From Holosporales bacterium (GTDB taxonomy: Bacteria > Pseudomonadota > Alphaproteobacteria > RUG11792), in NCBI GenBank assembly GCA_031266135.1, contig JAISBP010000001.1, forward strand, positions 49,020 through 113,019: a stretch of 64,000 nt of DNA, written 5' to 3'. Shown in pieces: positions 36,188 through 46,833 of this stretch. Each line of letters begins with the position of its first letter. Within the stretch, counting starts at the first letter, position 1. Below the pieces are notes generated by a model. The model was not told the DNA's origin, ran no database searches, and saw only the letters and a program-made list of their open reading frames with translations. The position numbers and the translations under genes are program-made.

Positions 36188-37402
36188 ATGAAAAATAAGC
36201 TGTTTTATATCGTAGTTCTAGCAGTTCTAATTTCTGATGCTAAATTAGCAGAACTGGAGAATGGCATTAGGGCAGATCCGATCCCAGGGCAAAAGACAAA
36301 TCCTGCGCAAAGCTCTGATCAGCCATCGTTGCAACAAGTGGATCCTTTTCAACCAGACCATGATGGAGAGACAGCGTTGCCACAAGTGGTTCCTGCTCAA
36401 CCAGACCATGATGGAGATCCAGAGAAAGACGATCAGTCATCACAGCAAAGCGCAGGGATGCTAAAATTGCAAGATCAGGTATCAGCTTTATCCGCTCAAG
36501 TTGCCAAGCTTGTGCAATCAAAAACACCGAAAGATGGCGATGGAATTCCTAGATCGCAGAATGATGAAGCATCAGATAAGAAGAAGGCACCATTACCGGC
36601 GCAGGATAAAAATAATTCCGCTATTTCGGACGTTGTTGATAAATTAAAAAGTGGATTTTCCGACATTTACTTCCAAGAGTTGTTATCTCAAGCTATTCTT
36701 GCGGGCACTCTGGATATAGTGAAGATTTGGCGTAGTAAATCTACTGCCCGTTACATGCCTCACTTCGATAACATCACTGAAAATTTGGAAAATTTAAAAA
36801 AATTGTATAATTCAGCGAATGATACACTAGCAAACCTATTCCCAGCACTCAATATTCTTTCCTATGGTATAAGAGCTAAGGTCGGACTCTGTCCTTGGCT
36901 TCAGGATGTGGACCCGAATAAGGTTGTGATGACTGAAGAGATTGCAGCCAACTTGAGTAACATTATTACATCCTTCCAGCTCGAGAAACTCAAATGGGAT
37001 TTATACAACCGACATATATCGTTATTTCTGAAGGACCCATCAGGGGATAACCCATGCATACCGGGAGCCATATTACGACAGTTCTTCATATTCGCATGTG
37101 CAGAAATTACGCCTATGATACAGGCTCTTGAAGATATAGTACCACAAATTGAACTGAATAGTAATTCACTTGCGGCAAGTTTTAATATACTACAAGCTGA
37201 ATTGGGCAAAGAACAAGAATCACCTGATACGCCTGAAACCATGAAAAAGGAAATAGAACTGAAAAAAGAAATAATTATGCACTTCGTAAATATTATTGTA
37301 GAATCGGTAGCTAATGATAAAGAATATATAGAGAAATTAGTACGTACTGGAAATAAGATTTTAAAGATACTTGCGGAATACGAGGCCATACGCCCCGAAT
37401 GA
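36188..37402 (+). CDS. predicted secreted protein with tandem repeats
   Basis: 404 residues, no family recognised. A signal peptide (MKNKLFYIVVLAVLISDAKLA) leads into a low-complexity region with two tandem copies of a unit (QVDPFQPDHDGETALP and QVVPAQPDHDGDPEKD), then a coiled-coil segment (LQDQVSALSAQVAKLVQS), a charged linker and a large helical domain (SDVVDKLKSGFSDIYFQELL onward). The repeat DNA is nearly identical between copies, so the unit number could vary. Likely exported; host-facing role is inference. Confidence 0.75.
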   Translation: MKNKLFYIVVLAVLISDAKLAELENGIRADPIPGQKTNPAQSSDQPSLQQVDPFQPDHDGETALPQVVPAQPDHDGDPEKDDQSSQQSAGMLKLQDQVSALSAQVAKLVQSKTPKDGDGIPRSQNDEASDKKKAPLPAQDKNNSAISDVVDKLKSGFSDIYFQELLSQAILAGTLDIVKIWRSKSTARYMPHFDNITENLENLKKLYNSANDTLANLFPALNILSYGIRAKVGLCPWLQDVDPNKVVMTEEIAANLSNIITSFQLEKLKWDLYNRHISLFLKDPSGDNPCIPGAILRQFFIFACAEITPMIQALEDIVPQIELNSNSLAASFNILQAELGKEQESPDTPETMKKEIELKKEIIMHFVNIIVESVANDKEYIEKLVRTGNKILKILAEYEAIRPE

Positions 37403-37409
37403 TAGTAAG

Positions 37410-38756
37410 TCAGCAAATGCAATCGAAGTTTTTGAAATGTGATGTCGGGAATATATTGCTATAGTTCATTAACTTTGGTTTGCCATTTGATTTTTTATAC
37501 ATAAGCTCTGCCACTTTATCGAAGTCTAACGAAAGGAATTCTGACCAATTCGTCATGATCACGACTATATAACTTTGATTCACGGCTTCGTAAGCAGATT
37601 CCAGTAAATAAAACTTTGCTGATTTTAAGACATCCTGCGGAATGATTTGTCCTATATCTGGCATGTTCGGCGATAATGATGGATCGTATGCAGTGACAGT
37701 AATATCGTTCTGCAACAACTCCTTAATTACCTTTATACTCGGTGATTCCTTTACTTCGTTAGTTTGCGACCGATAAGTAAGTCCCAAAATAGTAACTTTT
37801 CTATACTCATTATTTTTCTCATCAGCAATTTGACATATAATTTTCTTGAAGATACTTATAATCCGATCCGTATTACTTTCCACGCTGGATTGTAAAATTC
37901 TAAGATTTACACCGAATATCTCGCCAACCTTGATTAGTTCCTGTATCAACGCCGATTGTCCCATCCCTCCATATCCAGGAGTTACCTTCATTAAATTCAT
38001 TCCAACATTTTCATCGAGGCCAACCCCGCTAATCAAACTATCCATATTAGCGCCTACTTTTTCACACAATTCACTAATCTCATTTACGAGCGTAATTTTG
38101 GAGAATTCAAATGCTGTGGTTGCATACTTTATTAATTCCGCAGTTTCGTAATTCGTATAAATGATCGGAATATTAGATAGGATAGTACCGGCATATAATT
38201 TATTTATTAATTCATGGGCCTTGCTGGAATTAAGATCCATACCAATCACAAGCCTACTTGGAGATATAAAATCATGGAGTGGATATCCCTCCCTCAGAAA
38301 CGTTGGATTCGAGATGATGTCATAATGCTCGCCTATAGTTAAATCTGGTCTCATGAATCTGATATTTTTCTTTATGATGGAGCAGGTGCCGATCGCCGTG
38401 ACAGTATGGATTATAATGCACGTATATTGATCCTTGGTCAGCAATACGGATATGTCCTGAATTGCCTTATAGACCGCCAAATTATCAAAACTGATACCAG
38501 GAACCGCGATGATGATGGCATCCGCTGGAGAATGTGCCTCACTTAAATTACCAAAAAACCTTAAAACACCTTGTTTTTGGAGATTTTTAAGACTGGATTC
38601 GAAACTTGGCTCATATACAAAAGTAATACCCTTCTTAAGGTCGCTCAATCTTTTTGGATTTATTTCGATGACATCAACGTGGAACCCACACTCACAATAG
38701 CAGATCGCTGAAACTACACCGAGGTATCCGCCCCCCAAAATCGTAATCCGCAGCAT
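37410..38756 (-). CDS. UDP-glucose/GDP-mannose dehydrogenase family protein lacking catalytic Cys
   Basis: 448 residues with the UDP-sugar dehydrogenase fold: NAD motif ILGGGYLGVVSA, substrate loop NPTFLREGYPLHD (about residue 150), central helix AELIKYATTAF with NEISELCEKVGA, and C-terminal domain (KVTILGLTYRSQTNEVKESPS). The catalytic motif GYGGSCFPKD is replaced by GYGGMGQSALIQEL, so the nucleophilic Cys and the following Lys-Asp are absent. It probably cannot do the four-electron oxidation; it may have another role or be decaying. I start at ATG 38756; a TTG lies 24 nt upstream. Confidence 0.88.
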   Translation of the reverse strand: MLRITILGGGYLGVVSAICYCECGFHVDVIEINPKRLSDLKKGITFVYEPSFESSLKNLQKQGVLRFFGNLSEAHSPADAIIIAVPGISFDNLAVYKAIQDISVLLTKDQYTCIIIHTVTAIGTCSIIKKNIRFMRPDLTIGEHYDIISNPTFLREGYPLHDFISPSRLVIGMDLNSSKAHELINKLYAGTILSNIPIIYTNYETAELIKYATTAFEFSKITLVNEISELCEKVGANMDSLISGVGLDENVGMNLMKVTPGYGGMGQSALIQELIKVGEIFGVNLRILQSSVESNTDRIISIFKKIICQIADEKNNEYRKVTILGLTYRSQTNEVKESPSIKVIKELLQNDITVTAYDPSLSPNMPDIGQIIPQDVLKSAKFYLLESAYEAVNQSYIVVIMTNWSEFLSLDFDKVAELMYKKSNGKPKLMNYSNIFPTSHFKNFDCIC

Positions 38757-38780
38757 GTGGGCGCCATACAAATAGGACAA

Positions 38781-39157
38781 ACCATTCAGGCATGTTATTC
38801 CTAAATATTGCTGTGGACAACATTTTTGCTCAAATTTTATATAAAAATTGTAATGATCTATCTCGTGAGAGCATTCTTTTTAAAATTATGAAAAATCTCA
38901 ACTAAAATCATAAAAACACTTATTATTATAATGCTATATTTAAAGTATATCACGTTGATCATTCGATTACTACATTATTAGCCAGAATAATAGTTAAAAA
39001 GTAAGTGCAAATAGTCTAAAATCCTAAAAATTTGAAATCCACAAAGATCTTAGTCATGAAGGAAGGTATCACAGAATTATTCTGTTTTGTTGATGATTTT
39101 TGTAAAGCTCTCAAACAAGAAACAGAGATATACTCACTAGGAAATTTAGGGGAAAGT
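38781..39157. other. intergenic region with transposase remnant
   Basis: About 375 AT-rich bases upstream of the UDP-sugar dehydrogenase homologue. Apart from the transposase-like fragment I see no gene or family repeat. It may be the remains of an insertion sequence. Confidence 0.4.
39056..39115 (+). pseudogene. transposase remnant
   Basis: The frame reads MKEGITELFCFVDDFCKALK, which resembles the N-terminus of IS-element transposases (IS982-like, with the FCFVDDFCK pattern) before losing similarity and running into the convergent gene. No catalytic domain is present. From memory of the family, so tentative. Confidence 0.5.
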
Positions 39158-40246
39158 TTAATCCAGATCATACCCTTGTTTACACCACTTTATAATATCA
39201 TCGTATTCAGCCTTAAATGATGAATCAATCGATGATAATCTCGCTAGAGTCCCATCACCACATTTTATGAGCGGATCTATCGCACGGCATTTTGGGTAAA
39301 ACCTTTGGACCGGGTGTTTCACACCTTTCATTTTATTTAACGGATCGTTACATTGCTTCAGGTTGGATTTTATAATCTCATCATCACTCTTTAGAAGTTT
39401 GGTAAGTACATTTTCATCGGTCGAAAAAATATCGTCCATCATCATGATACCAAGTTTTATCGCTCTCTTTATGGCATTACTGAAATATATATTCATTAAA
39501 ACATTCCATTTTGCTCCCCAAAGCTCTCTGGTGAAATGGATGGATAGATTCGCAAATTTTCTGGCAACTGTATGATCCAAGAAGAACCACTTATCTCCGT
39601 TGAACCTCAGATTATCAACTATAGCTTGTGCCTCACGTAGCGATATGATCTTCATTATGACTCCAGTATGGATATTGTATTGGATTCGATCGGCGCACAT
39701 ATCTGGTAGTGGCTGTTCTAGAGCCTTATATTTTACGTTATCAGGATTAACATCTCCCAGTTTCAAATTGAGCTTTTTTAGGAGAAACCCTACTTTTTGC
39801 TCAAGGAATGATAGGTGTATTGAATCCTGATATCCTCTCTGCGCACATTCCTTTAAATTCGATGAAAATAAATAATCTCCAACATGGGAGAAGACTGTGT
39901 GTGATGCATCGTGGAGAAGGCCAGCAATTTGTTCATTGATATGAACTTCAGCTTTCTTTAGGAGAGATAAAACTCCAATTGAATGCTCATACCTAGAAAA
40001 GTGAGGAACTTTCGGACCAAAATACCGTGAAGGACCAGATTGATCTATCTTCTTCAAACGCTGTATGCATGACGATTCAATGATTTCCTTTATTTGATGT
40101 TCATATACACAACCCTTTTCTTCCCAAAGCTTATTAGAACAATCATCATACCGTGCCTCTCGAAAATACACATAAGTAATAATGCCAATAAAGACCAACC
40201 CCAGCTGTACAAATAGTATGCTTTTTTTAATACTTAACCTCGACAT
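39158..40246 (-). CDS. membrane-anchored HD-domain phosphohydrolase
   Basis: 362 residues: an N-terminal membrane segment (KKSILFVQLGLVFIGIITYVYF) followed by an HD domain, with FSRYEHSIGVL, LLHDASHTVFSHVGDYLF and a later Asp in PLPDMCADRIQYN. This resembles dGTPase/SAMHD1-like triphosphohydrolases or nucleotidases. A membrane anchor on such an enzyme is unusual. The start is chosen to keep the membrane segment near the N-terminus; open frame continues upstream. Substrate unknown. Confidence 0.8.
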   Translation of the reverse strand: MSRLSIKKSILFVQLGLVFIGIITYVYFREARYDDCSNKLWEEKGCVYEHQIKEIIESSCIQRLKKIDQSGPSRYFGPKVPHFSRYEHSIGVLSLLKKAEVHINEQIAGLLHDASHTVFSHVGDYLFSSNLKECAQRGYQDSIHLSFLEQKVGFLLKKLNLKLGDVNPDNVKYKALEQPLPDMCADRIQYNIHTGVIMKIISLREAQAIVDNLRFNGDKWFFLDHTVARKFANLSIHFTRELWGAKWNVLMNIYFSNAIKRAIKLGIMMMDDIFSTDENVLTKLLKSDDEIIKSNLKQCNDPLNKMKGVKHPVQRFYPKCRAIDPLIKCGDGTLARLSSIDSSFKAEYDDIIKWCKQGYDLD

Positions 40247-40346
40247 GCGTAAAACAAAGGATGAATTAATAACGTGAGTAGACAGTATACCATAATAATA
40301 TCCCATTATAAAAGATGGAAACGAGAAGTGCGTTAGAAGATCAGGT

Positions 40347-40655
40347 CTACCACCTTGCCATTGCAAAGCTTGCTAAATCTATTATCAGAATTTTCAGCAT
40401 ATGTAATAGGAAGCCTATTATGATTATAGAAAAATCGAATCCACCTATGGGGGGAACGAATTTATGTACTACAGAAAGAACTGGTTCTATCTTTGCGAAT
40501 AAAAAGAAATAGATTCGAAAAAATACCCCATCTTTATTTTTAACGGCTCCAAAAAAGATGAACCACCCAAGGATGATATATGTGAACAATAGATACTCAA
40601 CGAAGTTTATGAGAGATATTAGAAAATTAGCTAGTAATACAATGATCATTATCAT
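40347..40655 (-). CDS. yggT: YggT family membrane protein
   Basis: 102 residues with two hydrophobic regions and the YggT pattern: FAKIEPVLSVVHKFVPPIGGFDFSIIIIGFLL (Pro-Pro-x-Gly-Gly-x-Asp). These small proteins of the bacterial inner membrane have an ill-defined role, possibly in osmotic or cell-division support. It lies between mreB and the HD-domain gene, all on the minus strand. Confidence 0.87.
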   Translation of the reverse strand: MIMIIVLLANFLISLINFVEYLLFTYIILGWFIFFGAVKNKDGVFFRIYFFLFAKIEPVLSVVHKFVPPIGGFDFSIIIIGFLLHMLKILIIDLASFAMARW

Positions 40656-40675
40656 GATGTTATGATCTCAACGGA

Positions 40676-42040
<1,365 letters not shown>

Positions 42041-42069
42041 TTGACGCAATCCAATAGATAAAATACACT
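42041..42069 (+). promoter_or_regulatory. predicted sigma70 promoter
   Basis: TTGACG, 17 bp, TACACT; 88 nt before the start of the frameshifted secreted gene. Confidence 0.55.
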
Positions 42070-42157
42070 AGCGATCCGGCCCAAAGCAGGGCAGTTCACA
42101 ATCGGCTAGACGCTATTCAAAGGGTTTGTCGCGCCGAAAATTAAGGAGAAAAATGGT

Positions 42158-42750
42158 ATGAATACAGAACGAAAAGTAATCAAAACAGCATTCGTGATCC
42201 TCGCTGGCACTCAAGCGTTGACACAAATTCGTGCGTCAGATGCCCCCCTCCAGCAGAATCAGGTATCTCTCTGGATCAAGCCGATATAGGTGCAGAGATG
42301 GAGTCTCAGACTGCGCAAGGATTGGTGAAAAGCTTCATTCCGGAGTGGAATTCTCAACTTACTACCGACGCGAAAGTGCGGCTTCAAGCGGTTGCAGACC
42401 TTCCAGACTATTTCCTTAGTCCATTTGCAGCTGAGACGTTAGCAATGTTAAATGGAGAAGATCGCCTCACCGGTGTGTTAGATGAAGTCGCTTTAGGATT
42501 AAAAAGTACCGAAAAGCAAACTGAAAAATTGTGTAATATGTTCGCTAGTATCTTATCTTGGTTCTTATGTGGTTTTAATGATGAGCAGAACCCTGGCCTT
42601 TTACATGCTTCTATTTCCTGCGCAATGCGCCTCGGACCTGAGCTTTCGAGTCAGCTAGCTTGGAGTGATGAATATCCAGCAATGGCTGGGTTATTTGCTG
42701 ATCAGAATAAACTTCAGAGCTTAGATTTTGGGAATCTTCATGGATTTTAA
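42158..42750 (+). pseudogene. secreted-protein gene with frameshift in a C-run
   Basis: Starts with a good ribosome binding site (AAGGAGAAAAATGGT) and a signal peptide (MNTERKVIKTAFVILAGTQA), cut off at codon 44. A second frame from about 42240 continues without stop (PPAESGISLDQADIGAEM, then SQTAQGLVKSFIPEWNSQ to the end GNLHGF). The frames join at a run of six C (42243-42248): seven or four C would restore one protein of about 197 residues. It may be inactive, phase-variable or a sequencing error. The mature part has a helix-rich look with no recognised family. Confidence 0.75.
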
Positions 42751-42789
42751 CACGAACTAATTATCAGGGTGGGGTAAAAATAGAAGATA

Positions 42790-42965
42790 ACAATGCTGCT
42801 GAGGCGAGTGTTAACATGCTGAATGGTGGAGAAGTGCTCTTTAGACTGGTTCTCGGCAGCAGCCTTAGCGCTCCCTCAAACCGGTGCATTTATATTCGTC
42901 TTTGGCGTACCTTAGGCTCTATGTTCCGTATCTCTCCTCCCAATAAGGTTTGTGGCAAGAATTCG
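42790..42965 (+). pseudogene. remnant of a paralogue of the preceding gene
   Basis: Reads NNAAEASVNMLNGGEVLF, similar to FAAETLAMLNGEDRL in the gene before it, then loses similarity and runs antisense into the transporter gene. No start region. Confidence 0.45.
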
Positions 42966-42973
42966 AATGCCCT

Positions 42974-44299
42974 CTACGCACCTGGCCTCAGGACTTCTGA
43001 TCGTTTATTCCACGTCATGATCAATAATATGGCGCTCGCCAATGCGGCGATGATGATTGCGCAGAACACGCTTTCCCATCCAAAATTATCGGCCAGGTAT
43101 CCGGTGCCGAATCCAGATACCGCCGTCCCGGCATACCCCAGCGTCCCCGTAAATCCGGATGCCGTCGCCGCCGCTTTTTTCGAGGAAAAGTCCGTGGCGG
43201 CGACTCCGATGAGGATCTGTGGCCCCGTGATCAGGAATCCCAAGCACATCATGCAAACAGAGCTTAAAACATGAGAGTTTTTTGGGACCGACCAAAGCAG
43301 GGTTATCAGTACCGCGAATGCTATCATGCAGAGGGATGAGACGGGGCCCCGTCGCCCTTTGAACACCTTATCGGAGAGATATCCCGCAAAGACACCACCG
43401 CACATCCCTGCCAGATCGTATACCACCATCTGGAATCCGGCACCGTGCAGTGAGCTCTCCTTTGATTCCAATAATATTGTTGGACCCCAATTAAGGAACG
43501 TCATCCTGCATATATATACAAAGAAATTGGCGAGTCCGACGCACCACACAAACTTGTTACTCAACGCCATTTTCAATGTTTCGAAATATGATAACGGTAC
43601 GCTTGTTTCTGCTTCCCATTTCGAGGTCTTAGCAACCGATGCCAATCCCGTCATTTTTTCGACGGATGGGAGCTTGAGGGATTCCGGGGTATCTCGTAGT
43701 CTATTAAACAAGAAGATTGACAGGAGGATGGCCACGATCCCCGGAATGAAGAAGATATATCTCCAGCCAAAATTCATTAGAATAAACGGTCCTGTGAGGG
43801 CTATCATCGCCCCACCGATTTGATGGGACGTATTCCACATCGCCCATTTGGTTCCGATTTCGGTGGGGCTAAACCAGTGTGTCAAAAGCTTGGCACACGG
43901 TGGCCACCCCATCGATTGAAAACAGTGATTCAAAGACCAAAACACGGCGAATGCCGGGATGAGCGAGCTGAATCCCATGCATATATTCATGAACGCTGAA
44001 AATAGGAGCCCTATGCTCATGATGTATCTGGCGCTATATCTATCACCTATAAGGCCAAAAAAGCATTTACCGACCCCATATAATGATGCGGCTATTGAAA
44101 TTACTATTCCAATATCAGATTTCGTGTAGTTTAGATCGGAGCAGATCGCAGGAATCGCCAGTGAAAAGTTTTGTCGAATTAGGTAGAACGATGAGTACCC
44201 TATGATTATGGAATACATCGTCCTGAGTCTCCAATACCCAAATACCTTATTACAACTATCGGAATACTGGAACTTTTTGTTTTTATTCATCCACGCCAT
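42974..44299 (-). CDS. OPA-family organophosphate:phosphate antiporter
   Basis: 441 residues with 12 membrane helices. It belongs to the GlpT/UhpT/UhpC group of MFS: GYSSFYLIRQNFSLAIPAI near the start, the loop GLIGDRYSARYIMSIGL, WNTSHQIGGAMIALTGPFI and the C-terminal KKAAATASGFTGTLGYAGTA-SGFGTG pattern. These exchange glycerol-3-phosphate or hexose phosphates for phosphate, and intracellular bacteria use them to take host sugar phosphates. Exact substrate unknown. It follows dnaA (10-bp gap) on the same strand. Confidence 0.92.
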   Translation of the reverse strand: MAWMNKNKKFQYSDSCNKVFGYWRLRTMYSIIIGYSSFYLIRQNFSLAIPAICSDLNYTKSDIGIVISIAASLYGVGKCFFGLIGDRYSARYIMSIGLLFSAFMNICMGFSSLIPAFAVFWSLNHCFQSMGWPPCAKLLTHWFSPTEIGTKWAMWNTSHQIGGAMIALTGPFILMNFGWRYIFFIPGIVAILLSIFLFNRLRDTPESLKLPSVEKMTGLASVAKTSKWEAETSVPLSYFETLKMALSNKFVWCVGLANFFVYICRMTFLNWGPTILLESKESSLHGAGFQMVVYDLAGMCGGVFAGYLSDKVFKGRRGPVSSLCMIAFAVLITLLWSVPKNSHVLSSVCMMCLGFLITGPQILIGVAATDFSSKKAAATASGFTGTLGYAGTAVSGFGTGYLADNFGWESVFCAIIIAALASAILLIMTWNKRSEVLRPGA

Positions 44300-44308
44300 A
44301 TGCTCTCC

Positions 44309-45664
44309 CTAATTCTCTAAAGACTTCGTGAGAATTTCTAAATCAGCGCAGAATGTGCGATCGGTATCCACGAGTTCCTTCACCTTCTTGACGGAATGAA
44401 TTACCGTGGAATGATCCTTCCCACCAAAGCTTTTACCTATCTCCGGAAGCGATTTCGTCGTAAGGTTCTTACATAGATACATGGCGATCTGTCTCGCGGT
44501 TGCCACGGCCTTGTGCCTCCTCGATGAATTTAAATCAGACAGTTTGACACCATAATACTCACAAACTTTCTTCTGTATAATATCTATGGTAACTAATCTT
44601 TCATTCGATCTTAGTATATCCTTTAAAACTTCATGTGCAACATCTAGAGTGATACTTCGGCCGACGAGCGTCGAATGTGCCACAATCCTATTGAGGGCCC
44701 CTTCTAATTCCCTAATATTGGACGTTATTTTTACGGCCAGGAATTCGAGGACTTTGTCTGGAATAGAGACTCTAAATTGCTTGACCTTTGATTGTAATAT
44801 CCCCAGTCTCAATTCATAGGTCGTGGGATGGATATCCGCGACCAACCCCCATCCCAATCTAGATTTTAACCGATCTTCAACGCCATCGAGATCAGACGGA
44901 GACTTATCCGCCGATAATATGATTTGCCTATTATTATCGACCAACTCATTGAAGGTATGAAAAAACTCCTCCTGGGTCGTGTCCTTTCCACCGATGAACT
45001 GGACGTCGTCTATCATCAGGACATCGACCGCCCTAAACATCTCCTTAAATGACATGGCGTTCTTAAAACGCAGAGACTTAATGAAGAGGTACATAAATTT
45101 TTCGGCCGATATATATATCACCCTTTTATTTGGGTAATTATGATGGATATACCATGCGATCGCGTGCATTAGGTGGGTCTTACCGAGTCCCACTCCTCCA
45201 TACAGAAATAACGGATTAAATGATGGAGATTCTGATTCGGCGACCCTCAGTGCCGCGGCATATGCAAACTCATTCGGCTTACCGACCACGAAATTCTTGA
45301 AGGTAAATCTTTTGTCTAAGATAGATATATCATTGCAATCCTTAATCTTTTGAGCATCATTATTATCGTGATTCTCATTGATCGTCACATTATTATTGTC
45401 ATAAACATCGATACCGATGCTCCTCACGGAACATCCGTACGAATTGACTGTTTTGATGATCATATCCGAATATCTAGCCAGGACGTTATCCCTTATAAAA
45501 TTAGAGGGGGCCGCAATCTTGAGACTCCCATCATCGATTGAAATAATATCGAGCTTAGTTATCCATGTTTTAAACGCATCATCACCAATGGAGCTTTTAA
45601 TGTCGGAGAGTACCTCTGTCCATACCTGCCTCAACTTGGAATCTACGACATTGGACATATACAC
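44309..45664 (-). CDS. dnaA: chromosomal replication initiator DnaA
   Basis: 451 residues: N-terminal domain I (QVWTEVLSDIKSSIGDDAF), AAA+ domain with Walker A GGVGLGKTHLMHA (about residue 158) and Walker B VLMIDDVQFIGG, and C-terminal DNA-binding domain IV with GGKDHSTVIHSVKKV. Translation may begin at the third codon (MSNVVDSKLRQ). I see no dnaA-box cluster in the flanking gaps, so the origin is probably elsewhere. The upstream lipoprotein gene abuts it. Confidence 0.97.
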   Translation of the reverse strand: MYMSNVVDSKLRQVWTEVLSDIKSSIGDDAFKTWITKLDIISIDDGSLKIAAPSNFIRDNVLARYSDMIIKTVNSYGCSVRSIGIDVYDNNNVTINENHDNNDAQKIKDCNDISILDKRFTFKNFVVGKPNEFAYAAALRVAESESPSFNPLFLYGGVGLGKTHLMHAIAWYIHHNYPNKRVIYISAEKFMYLFIKSLRFKNAMSFKEMFRAVDVLMIDDVQFIGGKDTTQEEFFHTFNELVDNNRQIILSADKSPSDLDGVEDRLKSRLGWGLVADIHPTTYELRLGILQSKVKQFRVSIPDKVLEFLAVKITSNIRELEGALNRIVAHSTLVGRSITLDVAHEVLKDILRSNERLVTIDIIQKKVCEYYGVKLSDLNSSRRHKAVATARQIAMYLCKNLTTKSLPEIGKSFGGKDHSTVIHSVKKVKELVDTDRTFCADLEILTKSLEN

Positions 45665-46171
45665 TCACTTCCCGATATTGATCTTACTCGTCATGGCATC
45701 AAGGTTCGTATCTGACACAACTTCCATCTTATAAGGCAACAATCTTACCACCATCGAATGGGATCTCCCAACATTTTCAGTGAATTTACCGGGCGTTGAA
45801 TATTTGGCGAATATAAACGCTCCCTGCGCCTTGTTATATGACCTTAGATTAATCTTTTGATCCGTCTTATTTTTCCCCGGTATAATATCGAAACTAAAAA
45901 TCTCTATAGAATCTTTGTACGTTTTCTTGAGTGAATCTACGTTGCTGAAATACCCTTGAGCATCCATCCCCTGCAGCCTATCGAGCAAATCCTTTGAATA
46001 GGCCACGGTTATGTGGCATTCAAACGCTTCCCCCTTATTCGCATGAGGATCAACTTCGAAGTCAACCGTCTTCAACCAGACGTGAACATCCGGCATGAGG
46101 TTACACGAAGTTAAAAGAAAGGCGACTGCGAGAATGGCGAACGCCTTATGAAGCAATCTATTCCGGAACAA
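45665..46171 (-). CDS. predicted lipoprotein, unknown family
   Basis: 168 residues, lipobox LLTSC at residues 18-22 after a signal (FAILAVAFLLTSC). The mature domain is beta-rich (VDFEVDPHANKGEAFECHIT, FSFDIIPGKNKTDQKINL, AFIFAKYSTPGKF). Its pattern recalls type VI secretion lipoprotein TssJ and related lipoproteins, but the resemblance is weak and no other type VI gene is visible. It overlaps the preceding slyB-like gene by 14 nt and abuts dnaA, so the three may share a transcript. Confidence 0.75.
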   Translation of the reverse strand: MFRNRLLHKAFAILAVAFLLTSCNLMPDVHVWLKTVDFEVDPHANKGEAFECHITVAYSKDLLDRLQGMDAQGYFSNVDSLKKTYKDSIEIFSFDIIPGKNKTDQKINLRSYNKAQGAFIFAKYSTPGKFTENVGRSHSMVVRLLPYKMEVVSDTNLDAMTSKINIGK

Positions 46172-46616
46172 TTCTACTACGCCCCCTCGTGCTGTTTACG
46201 ACGAATACATTTTGTCCAACGGAAAGGGCTGGACTCGTTCCCTGAGCCAATGTGATTACGGCTCCCGTATCGAGTTTCACGGTATATTCGAAGCCATCCT
46301 GTTTCCTGTTTTGAATGGAATGCCCGGCAACTCCTCCAGCGGCGGCGCCTGCTGCGGTCGTCAGGAGCTTTCCCTTTCCCTTGCCGAAGAGTGATCCTAC
46401 TAGCCCCCCTCCGACGGCCCCCAGAACTGCGCCCGATCCAATCCCCTCATCAGGATCAATCTTTATCTTCCTCATCGATATGATTACGCCGTGATCACTC
46501 CTGGCGACTTCTCCAACGTTATTTGCCGTATAACTATCTCCTGAATAATCGCTAGAACATCCAGTGAGCGCCAAGACCAAAAGTGTAGCCCAAATCCGAT
46601 GACGAACAGTAACCAT
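46158..46616 (-). CDS. glycine-zipper outer membrane lipoprotein, SlyB/17-kDa antigen family
   Basis: 152 residues from the ATG with a clear ribosome binding site (TGGAGGATCC-ATG); open frame extends upstream but has no such site. Lipobox LALTGC. Gly-zipper segment GIGSGAVLGAVGGGLVG and AAGAAAGGVAGHSIQ, then a C-terminal beta domain (YTVKLDTGAVITLAQG). This is the family of rickettsial 17-kDa surface antigen and SlyB, embedded in the outer membrane and possibly stabilising it. Confidence 0.9.
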   Translation of the reverse strand: MVTVRHRIWATLLVLALTGCSSDYSGDSYTANNVGEVARSDHGVIISMRKIKIDPDEGIGSGAVLGAVGGGLVGSLFGKGKGKLLTTAAGAAAGGVAGHSIQNRKQDGFEYTVKLDTGAVITLAQGTSPALSVGQNVFVVNSTRGRSRIVPE

Positions 46617-46775
46617 GGATCCTCCATTTAGTGTAAATTCCTTCATGACATGGGTATTATATACTGTCTGAACAAAACGGACCATAAGAAAAGACTGCTG
46701 ATGTAGAGTTATCTCACTTAATAACTATTTATAGATAATTGCCACGAGGTAATTCTGGATTTTATTCTAGATATA

Positions 46776-46804
46776 TTGACAAATCAGCAGATTTGAATTA
46801 GGAT
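46776..46804 (+). promoter_or_regulatory. predicted sigma70 promoter
   Basis: TTGACA, 17 bp, TAGGAT; 29 nt before the start codon of the secreted gene. Confidence 0.6.
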
Positions 46805-46833
46805 AACTAGAGTAAATAAGTACAAGGACTAGA

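Noticed and set aside
42816..43274. 152-codon plus-strand frame continuing into the transporter gene
   Set aside because: Most of it is antisense to the OPA antiporter; only the first part resembles the preceding secreted gene and is reported as a remnant.
44309..46833. Replication origin next to dnaA
   Set aside because: No cluster of TTATCCACA-type boxes or AT-rich unwinding region in the flanking gaps; genes abut on both sides.
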